Source: Vibrio proteolyticus NBRC 13287
GTDB lineage: Bacteria > Pseudomonadota > Gammaproteobacteria > Enterobacterales > Vibrionaceae
NCBI RefSeq assembly: GCF_000467125.1
Contig: NZ_BATJ01000006.1
Location: 124,001-188,000, forward strand
Reading direction: 5' to 3'
Length of the DNA stretch: 64,000 bases
A model generated the notes under the pieces. The model was not told where the DNA came from and searched no databases. It saw only the letters and a list, made by a program, of their open reading frames with translations. Of this stretch, positions 29,001 to 36,344 are shown one piece after another (positions within the stretch are counted from its first letter, which is position 1; each line of letters begins with the position of its first letter). The position numbers and the translations under genes are program-made.

Positions 29001-30452
29001 AGAAAAGGCCGAGCTGCCGCGATATGGCAAAAGACAAAAACCAACTGGCATGAGCGTTTAATTGATTGGTCGGAAGTGAAAGCGGATGCGAAAGAGCAGC
29101 GCATTTTACAGCTTCTTGAGTTTGAGCCCACACCAACCTGCCCGAAGATAATCAAAACAATAATTGATAATCTTGAGAAGGCAACAAAACCAGCCAGCAA
29201 AACAGCCGTTCACATAAGCGCTTCTGTCGCTGATGCGGGGTTTGCTGCTTGGTCTTTTTTCCTTAATGTGGGGGCAATGTATGAGATGGGCACTCAAGAA
29301 GAATTTGCAGCCCTAGACCCAATTACCAATAAAGATGAGCTTTATCGAATGCTTAAAGTAAGCTCTACATTAAGCGCTTTGGTTGCCGATAGTGCGGCGC
29401 TGGCTAGATATGGCGCGAAATCGATTAATGCCACCGCTTCAATGCTTAACAGAGGGCTTAACGCTAATATGATACAGAAATACCTGCCCACGTTGAGTAC
29501 TCAACTAGCCGATAAGCTGGGGCTAGCTAATGTTATGGCCCATAGCCAACATATGAATAATACCCTCGCTAAAGCACCAATAAAAAGTCTCGTTGTAGTC
29601 GCAACCTTAACTTCTGCTTCTAGTTATGGTTGGGATGCTTTGAAAGCCAAACGAAGTGGGAATACTGATTTAATGATAGGGAACGTGATGGGGGCTGGCT
29701 TTACGTTATTTATGTTTGGAACTTTATTCAGTGGTCCTGTTGGTTGGGCATTCTTTCTTGTGGGAATGGCAGGCTTGATTTGGAGTGATAGTATTATCTC
29801 GCGTTATACAAAAACGGGAATAGAGAATCTGCTTTTCAGGTGCTTCTGGGGTAAAAGTGAGGATTATTCATTTTGGAGTTTTATCGAGAGAGAAGACGCA
29901 GAGTTAGTCAGACAAAGACTCGAGCTTTATTCGTCTAAAGATAAAAAAGACACTTATTCTCAGTACCTGAAAAAAGCCTTTGAGATAGAGTCTCAAGAGT
30001 TTATTAATTATTTCTACTGGCCACAATTAAATATCGAAAGCACAATTATTTCACCAGGGGTTATGAGAGCAGATAAGCTTTATACGTACCACTTTGTCTT
30101 GCCAGAGTTTAAAATGGGTATTTCTCAACTTCATGGCAGTATGGTTAAAGAGTTTTATGATAGGTCTGGGCTTGTATCAACAGTGCCAATGACAGAGAAT
30201 TTTAAACTCGCTTTGCTTGATGCGCTAAATAACCCACAGCAGTATCAGTTGAAAGAGGACGGCCTGCATTTAACCGTGAAGGTTGAGTGTTTATTTGAGC
30301 AAAGTCGCGCAATCGCAAGTGACCTTAGCTTAAAATGGTGTTATGAGCCAGAACCGTCATTGGTGGTGCCTAAACGTAAGCTAACGTCATCAGGTGATAT
30401 AGATGGTCTGATGATAGGTATGATTGATGAACGCCCTAACAATAATGATTAA
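26034..30452 (+). CDS. T6SS effector: PAAR-like (DUF4150) + VasX-like pore-forming toxin
   Basis: 1472 aa. Residues about 20-130 are a DUF4150 PAAR-like tip domain (DVCLTKVGKPIVPIPYGN...ARHSDQMT). About 145-205 looks like a small beta-sandwich. About 488-640 (LPIYPVRYGYANF...GGYILRLLREGWIYIKEEG) matches the N-terminal region of VasX/BTH_I2691-type effectors. Hydrophobic helices at about 1056-1082, 1185-1200 and 1214-1253 near the C-terminus suggest membrane insertion. The tip domain would ride the T6SS spike into rival cells and the helices would form a pore. AGGAG lies 6 nt before the ATG. No hcp, vgrG or structural T6SS gene is in the window. Confidence 0.8.
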   Translation: MAVTINANGLSVVHKGSGGEANASVPDVCLTKVGKPIVPIPYGNNAKSSDLADGSTTVVADGGNSIALKGSKFSKSTGDAAGDKKGVASGTIEAEAEFVTASSNVLIEGKGVARHSDQMTMNKANTMCFGVQNPSVSVDEEAESECDLHVCVRYPNGQRLTNAEYALKDEGGASLGAGQLDARGKSSVSGLKPGKAVIQVEESRDDYALTPVRRENPHYLASIPDGDFFDIASKGQRGFWQPTRIETGLTPWGSIGQCLSSDVFFQDIVEAETKRHFRHLHPETTYNFGTVSDAVIGNLNMPLPHTTETLLAYSMPLSLEEGELLSVLLRLAPHETTDRMLAYMRARGTGNPQSYLGGYDWRGAEKTMNDELDSLIGKIKQRLAFLKGEASKLQYAYLSEEVFDKHIDTISTYAKGLPELVSGVFTKMQSKASTLLSNTSNVNVIKAPGNTYSAEAGVIEAVVNTTQSVDLVEPYMNEVPGKIDNVLPIYPVRYGYANFFDTILPAQAPPTLPEMASASGLNETGGYILRLLREGWIYIKEEGDKDQLHIFHYAQTETATGVIEKFEKYYFTNEENAQDGLTLDTSSGSNFYPFAFVTAGTKQISIAYSEHEWSAAVIDNMNDDEELRKKAMQQVDLSSPQTEFSQEATQENISALVEDYRNNDEKWLADKDSAKPMPHGLDLATTTLSYHLAAEGVVETMQKSHSEHKDGTLVALFDPVGRQRDIANKLSMTIAEGQAYQQNNLYPLTIGTYAKACMDSTVPEVSKAAQENLDTQALTDFINASQVKMDKIAKETQQWLKMMDYFVAGEGAKDEIGSLTFYLQHYFDVRQEGIVKPALELAKLMFLLGTLFEGVTASEEGMETLDDWVGQAFMTEALTPEDNAVGAAFKIAERIFTQCQGGSWRQLTGDAGNHVLSSMGTFLARMPIAFDYVGKQSGKWAKIAGNAGLERFYRTTFPSMLDALLGLKVTGNRVSVPFDEVESLLEKQARKGRAAAIWQKTKTNWHERLIDWSEVKADAKEQRILQLLEFEPTPTCPKIIKTIIDNLEKATKPASKTAVHISASVADAGFAAWSFFLNVGAMYEMGTQEEFAALDPITNKDELYRMLKVSSTLSALVADSAALARYGAKSINATASMLNRGLNANMIQKYLPTLSTQLADKLGLANVMAHSQHMNNTLAKAPIKSLVVVATLTSASSYGWDALKAKRSGNTDLMIGNVMGAGFTLFMFGTLFSGPVGWAFFLVGMAGLIWSDSIISRYTKTGIENLLFRCFWGKSEDYSFWSFIEREDAELVRQRLELYSSKDKKDTYSQYLKKAFEIESQEFINYFYWPQLNIESTIISPGVMRADKLYTYHFVLPEFKMGISQLHGSMVKEFYDRSGLVSTVPMTENFKLALLDALNNPQQYQLKEDGLHLTVKVECLFEQSRAIASDLSLKWCYEPEPSLVVPKRKLTSSGDIDGLMIGMIDERPNNND

Positions 30453-30461
30453 GGATTTGCT

Positions 30462-31406
30462 ATGAAACGTCGATTTTGGGGCATGTTTACCACTAAAGCT
30501 CAGCCTTTTTCCAAGTGGTGGCAGGAATTTCGCTCTGAGGTAATTGTCATTCCTATGGAAGACCCACTCGACCCTATAGTGTCGGTAGATGATAAAGTGC
30601 TAACGGTAAGAACAGGCTACCATAACCGGCGCGATGCGATCCTTATTCCGCTGATGCTGGTGTTTAGCTTTTTTTCGATTTTAGCGCTTAATGATTGGTT
30701 GCCTAATTTTGAGCATAAAAAGAAGAAAGCATACGAAACGCTAGAGTTTGTTTCTCAACAGAGGACTCTTAAAAATCCAATGTCTTACATTGATGACCTT
30801 GAGGAATATGCCAATGCAATACTTAATGAAAATGGTGAGGTGACATGGTCAACTTATTTAAGGGCTAAGGAAGTAGAAGGCAAACTTGAGAGTTTTATGA
30901 TTGGTTTTCTTCTTTTATGCTTTTTTTTATTACCGAGCATTGCTATGTGGCTCATTTTCTTTCTGAAACCCAGAGATGCCGAAGTCTACTTTGACCGCGA
31001 ACGCCAAATTGTTTACTCGTGGCGTCATGGAAGGGTTGGAGCGGCCTGCTTTGATAAAATGGGGTTGATTGAAAACCAAGTTGGTATCAATATCGTGTTG
31101 CAGTTTGAAAACAAAAAGCAGAAGGGCTATCGCCCGATGGCGATTGTCGGTATTGATACTGGTAAGCTCGCTTTTCATACCGAAGCCGATACTACCTATC
31201 CATTAGCGCAAATCCTCGCTTTTATGGACCATGGTAAAAGTGCAGTGATCACTGGCTCCTCTTTTAAGCGCAAACCCGCCAAGTTTTTCTGGCGCGTGGA
31301 TCCTAAACCAGACAACCTTGAACAACGCGTTAACGCCGCTCTTAAAGCCGAAGGGGATTTGGTTCATCACTACCAAACCCGCAGACCAAAAGGGCACGCG
31401 ATATAG
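30462..31406 (+). CDS. DUF6708-like immunity protein for the adjacent effector
   Basis: 314 aa with two membrane segments, about residues 58-76 (ILIPLMLVFSFFSILAL) and 146-168 (MIGFLLLCFFLLPSIAMWLIFFL), then a soluble C-terminal domain (EVYFDRERQIVYSWRHGRVGAACFDKMGLI...) of DUF6708 type. It starts 10 nt after the effector with AAGGA 6 nt before the ATG. A membrane-located partner suits a pore-forming toxin. Two degraded copies follow downstream, supporting an immunity function. Confidence 0.75.
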   Translation: MKRRFWGMFTTKAQPFSKWWQEFRSEVIVIPMEDPLDPIVSVDDKVLTVRTGYHNRRDAILIPLMLVFSFFSILALNDWLPNFEHKKKKAYETLEFVSQQRTLKNPMSYIDDLEEYANAILNENGEVTWSTYLRAKEVEGKLESFMIGFLLLCFFLLPSIAMWLIFFLKPRDAEVYFDRERQIVYSWRHGRVGAACFDKMGLIENQVGINIVLQFENKKQKGYRPMAIVGIDTGKLAFHTEADTTYPLAQILAFMDHGKSAVITGSSFKRKPAKFFWRVDPKPDNLEQRVNAALKAEGDLVHHYQTRRPKGHAI

Positions 31407-31414
31407 TTGACAGG

Positions 31415-31452
31415 GCGCTTTAATATTTATCTTTGGGTTGGTGTTAAAGCGC
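31415..31452. terminator. Stem-loop after the immunity gene
   Basis: GCGCTTTAA (31415-31423) and TTAAAGCGC (31444-31452) form a perfect 9-bp stem with a 20-nt loop. No T-run follows; it may terminate or stabilise the effector-immunity transcript. Confidence 0.45.
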
Positions 31453-31491
31453 AAGTTAGTCTGCTCGGGCTATCTCCACCTAGGATTAAAA

Positions 31492-31790
31492 ATGCAAAGA
31501 ACCGATCAATCAATGCCATGGTGGAAAAGGCGCCATGCTCAATGGTTAACTAATTGACGGCAAGAGTTTAAAGACACTATTAAGCTTGATGCATACGCAA
31601 ACCCTGGTGAGCCGATAGTGTCAGTTGATGATAATGTTCTGTCGATTCGCAATGCAGGACATAATATCCGAAAACTTACTTTTTTGTTTCTAAGAAACCA
31701 AAGCTCTTCGAACAGAGGTTGGAGAGAATACTGAATAAAGAACATGAACTGCCCGCTATCTACAAGGCAAAGAAATTGTAGGGGATGCTT
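31492..31790 (+). pseudogene. Decayed DUF6708 immunity gene copy 1 (N-terminal part)
   Basis: ATG at 31492 reads MQRTDQSMPWWKRRHAQWLTN, then an in-frame TGA (31555-31557) where the intact gene has Trp-like sequence, then RQEFKDTIKLD...PGEPIVSVDDNVLSIRNAGHN, clearly parallel to QEFRSEVIVI...DPIVSVDDKVLTVRTGYHN of the intact immunity protein. Similarity fades near 31690 and the C-terminal half is missing. Confidence 0.7.
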
Positions 31791-31802
31791 ATAAATAATA
31801 GG

Positions 31803-31859
31803 TATGTTACAGAAACTAATATTAGGCATGATTGATGAACGCCTGAACAATAATGATTA
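31803..31859 (+). pseudogene. Remnant of an older effector C-terminus
   Basis: The frame ends GMIDERLNNND and TAA at 31857-31859, nearly identical to the last residues GMIDERPNNND of the intact effector (stop 30450-30452), and is followed by the same AAGGATT spacer. It is the tail of a lost, homologous effector gene upstream of immunity copy 2. Confidence 0.7.
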
Positions 31860-31869
31860 AGGATTGATT

Positions 31870-32605
31870 ATTAAACGTCGATTTTTGGGCATGTTTACTA
31901 CCAAAGCTTAGCCTTTTTCTAAATGGTGAAAGAAGTTCCTTGCCGAGGTGAACGTGGTGCCCACGGAGGAGCCGCTTGATCCTATTATGTCTGTCGACGA
32001 TGAAGTCTTGTCTATCAGAACTGGCTACCACAATCGGTGTAACTATTACCTAATGCCTTGGATGCTATAGAAGTTCAGGGACGCCTGGGTAGATTTATAG
32101 AGGGTGCTGTGCTTTTAGCTTTAATGTGGTTTTTAGTAATTAGCATGTGGCTGATTTTCTTTCTAAACTGAGAGATGCTGAAGTATATTTTGACCGCCAA
32201 CGTCAAATTGTTTATAGCTGGCGCCATGGCTGAGTGGTCGCGGCCTACTTTGATAAAATAGGTTTAATTGAAAACCACTCAGGTATCAACCTTGTGTTGC
32301 AGTTTGAAAACAAAAAACTAAAGGATTAGCGCCCGATGGCGATTGTTGGTATTGATACAGGTAAGTTAGCCTTTCATACTGAAACCGATACCACCTACCC
32401 ATTGGCGCAAATACTCGCCTTTATGGAGCATGGCAAAGAAGCGGTGATTACCGGAGACTCATTTAGAAGGGAGCCAGCAAAATACTTCTTACGTAAAGAT
32501 AAAAAGCCGGATAACTTTGAACAACGCGTTAACGCGGCTCTTGAGGCAGAAGGGGATTTAGTTCATCACTACCAAACCCACAGATTGAAGGGACATGCTA
32601 TCTAA
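31870..32605 (+). pseudogene. Decayed DUF6708 immunity gene copy 2
   Basis: Starts with ATT where the intact copy has ATG (ATT AAA CGT CGA), continues KRRFLGMFTTKA then TAG, with further stops, frameshifts and an internal deletion of the first membrane region. The last third is open from 32336 to 32605 (AIVGIDTGKLAFHTETDTTYPLAQILAFMEHGKEAVITG...) and is very close to the intact immunity protein. It is an orphan immunity copy, no longer full length. Confidence 0.8.
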
Positions 32606-32788
32606 AAGATCTTCAGTCGCTGTGTAAGCAGCCGGAAAGCTCAGTAGTGTCTAAGTAACCAATGTCGCTCGTTTTCTGAATGACGCAGACTAGCTCATCA
32701 GAAACAAGACCTGTATCCCAGCTATAATAGGCCTCTCTCAGCTCTCAATCCTTGGTCAAGTATGGTGAAATTCTAAGGTCTTAATGGT

Positions 32789-32803
32789 ACTGTACTGAAC
32801 AGT
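32789..32803. promoter_or_regulatory. TetR operator upstream of its own gene
   Basis: ACTGTACTGAACAGT: 7-bp arms with a single central base and one mismatch. It differs by two bases from the perfect element at 36090-36104 in front of the efflux operon. It lies 23-37 bp before the tetR start codon. Confidence 0.7.
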
Positions 32804-32825
32804 TTTATTAGAGTCAGATTTTGTT

Positions 32826-33434
32826 ATGCGTACTTCTACACAGCAGAAAAGAACCCGAATTATTGAAGTGGCGACGGAGCTTTTCATTGAGCAGGGTTAC
32901 AAAGACACCTCGCTGGATCAAATTGTCGCGATTTGTGGTGGTTCTAAACAGACACTATATCGTTACTTTTCGAACAAAGAAGGGTTATTTGTTGAGGTCT
33001 TGGCACACAATACGAAAACCAGTTTGGAGTCGGCTTTTCGGTTGTTCGAGCGGCAAAACGAATCGTTGCAGGGGACGTTAGAAGATTTTGCCGGGAAGTA
33101 TCTGAGAGGTATCTGCTCGAATCCGATCTTATCGTTGTATCGCATTATCTCTGCGGATTTTAACAAGCATGATTCTGTGCCAAATCAGTTTTGGCAGGAT
33201 GGCCCGGTTCGCATCCATCAGTATTTGATTGAGTTTCTGAAAACCGACACAGTTAGCCAGCATTTGGACATTGAGGATGCGGATCTGGCGTGCGCACAGC
33301 TTCTCGCTTTGATTAAGTTGGATTATCAGAACATGGCGTTACTGGGGTTTGAGTTTCTGAGCGATGAGCAGTTGAATTGTCATGTAAGTAAAGCGGTGAA
33401 GGCATTTCTGGCGCTCTATCAACGCGAGAAATAG
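32826..33434 (+). CDS. TetR-family repressor of the adjacent efflux operon
   Basis: 202 aa. The N-terminal helix-turn-helix is IIEVATELFIEQGYKDTSLDQIVAICGGSKQTLYRYFSNKEGLF, followed by a C-terminal ligand domain as in TetR_C groups linked to multidrug pumps. A 15-bp palindrome occurs in its own promoter (32789-32803) and in front of the EmrAB-like operon (36090-36104), although the two promoters are 3.3 kb apart and the genes are convergent. That indicates control of both. Its stop lies inside a strong bidirectional terminator. Confidence 0.88.
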   Translation: MRTSTQQKRTRIIEVATELFIEQGYKDTSLDQIVAICGGSKQTLYRYFSNKEGLFVEVLAHNTKTSLESAFRLFERQNESLQGTLEDFAGKYLRGICSNPILSLYRIISADFNKHDSVPNQFWQDGPVRIHQYLIEFLKTDTVSQHLDIEDADLACAQLLALIKLDYQNMALLGFEFLSDEQLNCHVSKAVKAFLALYQREK

Positions 33435-33468
33435 TAAAAGGGAGCGATTCGCTCCCTTTTACTATTTC
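33428..33468. terminator. 41-bp perfect palindromic terminator
   Basis: 20-bp arms (33428-33447 and 33449-33468) around one central base, core GGGAGCGA/TCGCTCCC flanked by AAAA and TTTT. It overlaps the tetR stop codon and lies 27 bp from the convergent MFS gene, so it ends both transcripts. Confidence 0.85.
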
Positions 33469-33494
33469 TGAGTATGGGCGTAACCTTCCTATCT

Positions 33495-35033
33495 TTACCG
33501 CATGTTTGATTCTTTCTTGGCTACCAGTTTCTTGCCCACGAGCAGAATAGGGGCGAGCACCAGTATTGATACGATGAACATAATCAGCGAATTGTTCAAT
33601 GCTAATGTTATGGTTTGCTCTTTCACTACACCATGAATTTGACTCATACCAAGAGCCTGTTGAGGCAGATATCCATTGGTGAGTAGCTCACTATTCAGTG
33701 CGTGTTGGTAGGCGGAGAAGCTTTGGCTGGATGCCTCCAGAGTTCTTCCCAGCTCTCCTGAGGCCTGAGCACTATGTTGTTGAGTTACACGTGATAAAAA
33801 TGCGCCGCCAATCACACCACCCATGGTACGAAACAGATAGAAATTGGCGATGCCTTCCAGGCGATCATCCGCATTAAAGTACATCAATACTGCTATCGTT
33901 ACTGATACGTTGAGCATTCCAACGCCAAAGCCACGCAGTAGCATTGGCAAAGGCAAGGATTCCGCACCGGCATAGCTTGGCAACTCACTGAACTGTTTTA
34001 CGGATATCAGGAGCATCAACACACCGAAGGGGACTACAGCATCAGCAAGCTGACGTCGAAAGTAGTAAACCAGAACACTCACCAGCATCCCTGCTACCAT
34101 CGCGACGAAAGAGGGCAGCAGGGCGTGTCCTGCACTGAGCGCGTTGTAGTGGAGCGCCTTTTTAAGAAAGTTAGAAAACAGCGCGGAGCTTGCCATCACA
34201 GCAAACCCGGCCAGAAAAGCGTTGTACATAAACACATTCGTTTTGAATCTGGCGTGTATCTGCATGGAGGCCGTATTCTGGTGACGGTGTCTGACGAGTA
34301 GGTATACGACTAATAGAATTAAAGCAGCGGTGATGGCCGCTAAATGCGCAAATTGTACAGAGTCGAACCAGTTGTAAAAGCCGCCGCGCATGAGTAGGTA
34401 AATGGTCAGACTGATTGCGGCGGTGGCAGGGACATAAAATAGCGCCCCCGATTTCTTTTTGGTTTTGAGCGTCACGGATATGGGCTTAAACAGGCTGAGG
34501 ATGATCAGTGCTGAGAAATACAGCCATGATGCCAACACGCAAAACAGTGACCAATTGAATTGTTCCAGGACATCTGCCACCAACCAGGGATACGCTCCCA
34601 TTGGAAGCAACGTTGAGAACAGTAAGGTCAACGCAATGATGGCCGGCATCCAACGTGCGTCAAAGGTGTGGAGTAAAAGCAAGTTGATCGTAACCAACAT
34701 TATACTCATGGAAAAGCCGGCGCATACCCAAGTCAGCCAAAACAGTCCAGGAAGTGGCATTGGTAAATACAACACAATGTTGCAGGCCAGCCCGCCTCCC
34801 AGCGCAAACATTAAAAGGCGGTACGCACCAAAGTGCCGAACTAAGAGTGGAGAAAACAGATAACCGAGGACTTGAGCGATCATCATTGCGATTTTAACGC
34901 GGTCTGTTTCATCCAAAGAGAGCCTGAATGTTACCGCCATTTCGTGAGACATTTCAGTGAACATTACGGAGTTAATGCCAAACGCTGCCAAAGCAAACAG
35001 AGCCAGAAGTAGCAAAGGGGTTCGATTTTTCAT
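33495..35033 (-). CDS. EmrB-like MFS efflux transporter (DHA2)
   Basis: 512 aa, about 14 membrane helices, full length for the DHA2 family. A periplasmic-loop region (SRVTQQHSAQASGELGRTLEASSQSFSAYQHALNSELLTNGY) before the last helix is typical of EmrB-like partners of membrane-fusion proteins. It is co-transcribed with the EmrA-like gene 12 nt upstream. Likely expels hydrophobic toxic compounds through an outer-membrane channel encoded elsewhere. Confidence 0.87.
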   Translation of the reverse strand: MKNRTPLLLLALFALAAFGINSVMFTEMSHEMAVTFRLSLDETDRVKIAMMIAQVLGYLFSPLLVRHFGAYRLLMFALGGGLACNIVLYLPMPLPGLFWLTWVCAGFSMSIMLVTINLLLLHTFDARWMPAIIALTLLFSTLLPMGAYPWLVADVLEQFNWSLFCVLASWLYFSALIILSLFKPISVTLKTKKKSGALFYVPATAAISLTIYLLMRGGFYNWFDSVQFAHLAAITAALILLVVYLLVRHRHQNTASMQIHARFKTNVFMYNAFLAGFAVMASSALFSNFLKKALHYNALSAGHALLPSFVAMVAGMLVSVLVYYFRRQLADAVVPFGVLMLLISVKQFSELPSYAGAESLPLPMLLRGFGVGMLNVSVTIAVLMYFNADDRLEGIANFYLFRTMGGVIGGAFLSRVTQQHSAQASGELGRTLEASSQSFSAYQHALNSELLTNGYLPQQALGMSQIHGVVKEQTITLALNNSLIMFIVSILVLAPILLVGKKLVAKKESNMR

Positions 35034-35045
35034 CGGCGTTTAACC

Positions 35046-36053
35046 TTACTCAGAGATATCAATGGAAACTTCCGCGGAAAGGCCCGGATAAATGCGTTGT
35101 TTCAGTGATTCCGGGATATCCAGTTCAATACGCACGGGCACTCGCTGCACGACTTTCACAAAGTTACCGGTCGCGTTTTGTGGCGGTAGTAAGCTGAATT
35201 GTGCTCCGGTTGCTGGCGTAATGGAGGTGACTCGCCCGCGCAGTGGCTTGTCGGGATACATGTCTAACGTTACTTCAACGCCTTGCCCAGGCAAAACATG
35301 TTCCAGTTGGGTTTCTTTGAAGTTCGCTTCCACCCAAATGTAGTCTGGGACCATCACGATCAGCCCCATTCCGGGTTGGACAAGCTTACCTACCTGTACT
35401 TGTCTGTCGGCAATAAATCCGTCAAAAGGCGCTTGGATGATGGTGCGTTCTAATGCGATGTTTGCCAAACGCAGGTTAGCTTCAGCCTGTTGCTTCTGCG
35501 CAGTGAGTTGCTGCTTATTGACCAACAACGCTTCGTACTGCTTTTGCTCGGCGGTAACCGCCAGTTTGGCTGTTTCCAGACGACTGTTGGCTTCAATGGC
35601 GCGTGTTTTTTGCGCTTCGTATTGGTTCTTGCTTACCGACTGCTTTTGTACGAGACGAGACAATCGTTTGAACTCGGCCATTTGGTGGCGGGCGTTAGCA
35701 TCAGCACTGTGGATTGTCTGCTGTGCTTGTTCGATCTTTACCAGTTGCATCTCGGTTTTTGTCTGATTCGCGCTTAGCGCGGTATTGGCGACCTCCAGCG
35801 CAGAGCGCGCAATTTGTTGATTCGCAACAAAGTCTTCATCGTCAATAGAAAATAGGGGATCGCCTTTGCTGACCCACTGATTGTCCTCGACAAAAAGTTG
35901 GCTGACTTGGCCACCGACCTCTGGTGATATCGCGGTGACATCGGAGTGAATGTACGCATTATCGGTGGTCACTATGTTGGGTTGATAGAACGCTATTCCG
36001 GCAGTAATGAGTGAACCGACAATGAGTGAGAGTGCGATAACTTTTTTCTTCAT
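35046..36053 (-). CDS. EmrA/HlyD-like membrane fusion protein
   Basis: 335 aa from the chosen ATG 36053 (MKKKVIALSLIVGSLITAGIAF), which gives a single N-terminal membrane anchor; the longer frame to 36149 would add 32 residues and run through the operator. Then come a biotinyl-lipoyl-like hairpin (ISPEVGGQVSQLFVEDNQWVSKGDPLFSID), a long coiled-coil region (about residues 85-190) and a beta-barrel (IIQAPFDGFIADRQVQVGKLVQPG). It bridges the EmrB-like pump and the outer-membrane channel. Confidence 0.88.
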   Translation of the reverse strand: MKKKVIALSLIVGSLITAGIAFYQPNIVTTDNAYIHSDVTAISPEVGGQVSQLFVEDNQWVSKGDPLFSIDDEDFVANQQIARSALEVANTALSANQTKTEMQLVKIEQAQQTIHSADANARHQMAEFKRLSRLVQKQSVSKNQYEAQKTRAIEANSRLETAKLAVTAEQKQYEALLVNKQQLTAQKQQAEANLRLANIALERTIIQAPFDGFIADRQVQVGKLVQPGMGLIVMVPDYIWVEANFKETQLEHVLPGQGVEVTLDMYPDKPLRGRVTSITPATGAQFSLLPPQNATGNFVKVVQRVPVRIELDIPESLKQRIYPGLSAEVSIDISE

Positions 36054-36082
36054 TTGGAGAACCTGAATTAAATAACTCCGAC

Positions 36083-36106
36083 AAACTGTACTGTACGGTA
36101 CAGTTT
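36083..36106. promoter_or_regulatory. TetR operator of the efflux operon
   Basis: ACTGTACGGTACAGT (36090-36104) is a perfect 7-1-7 palindrome, enclosed in a longer inverted repeat AAACTGTAC (36083-36091)/GTACAGTTT (36098-36106). It matches the element in front of the tetR gene at 32789-32803, including the following TTTTA. Confidence 0.75.
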
Positions 36107-36305
36107 TAGTAAAGTGACTTTTGATCATTCTGGAGGAGAAGATCCACAAGATGGTGAGTTCGAAAGGTTGATGTGTAAGGCAGGTGAGGGAGGGTTATTT
36201 AGAGCAATTTATTGAAAAAACGTAGCGAAAAGGGAAATGCCTGCATGGCTGTGACTGAAGCATTGGTCACGGAGGTCTTTTGTATCAATATGGTGGCTAC
36301 GCAAG

Positions 36306-36336
36306 CACAACGCCCGCCGAGTTGGCGGGCGTTGTG
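36306..36336 (-). terminator. Strong hairpin after the SulP gene
   Basis: CACAACGCCCGCC (36306-36318) pairs perfectly with GGCGGGCGTTGTG (36324-36336) across a 5-nt loop. It lies 8 nt after the stop of the SulP gene (minus strand). There is no strong T-run, but the stem is very stable. Confidence 0.7.
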
Positions 36337-36344
36337 ACTCTGGT

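Noticed and set aside
31407..32825. Insertion sequence between the immunity gene and tetR
   Set aside because: No transposase or terminal inverted repeats; the sequence is explained by degenerate immunity copies.
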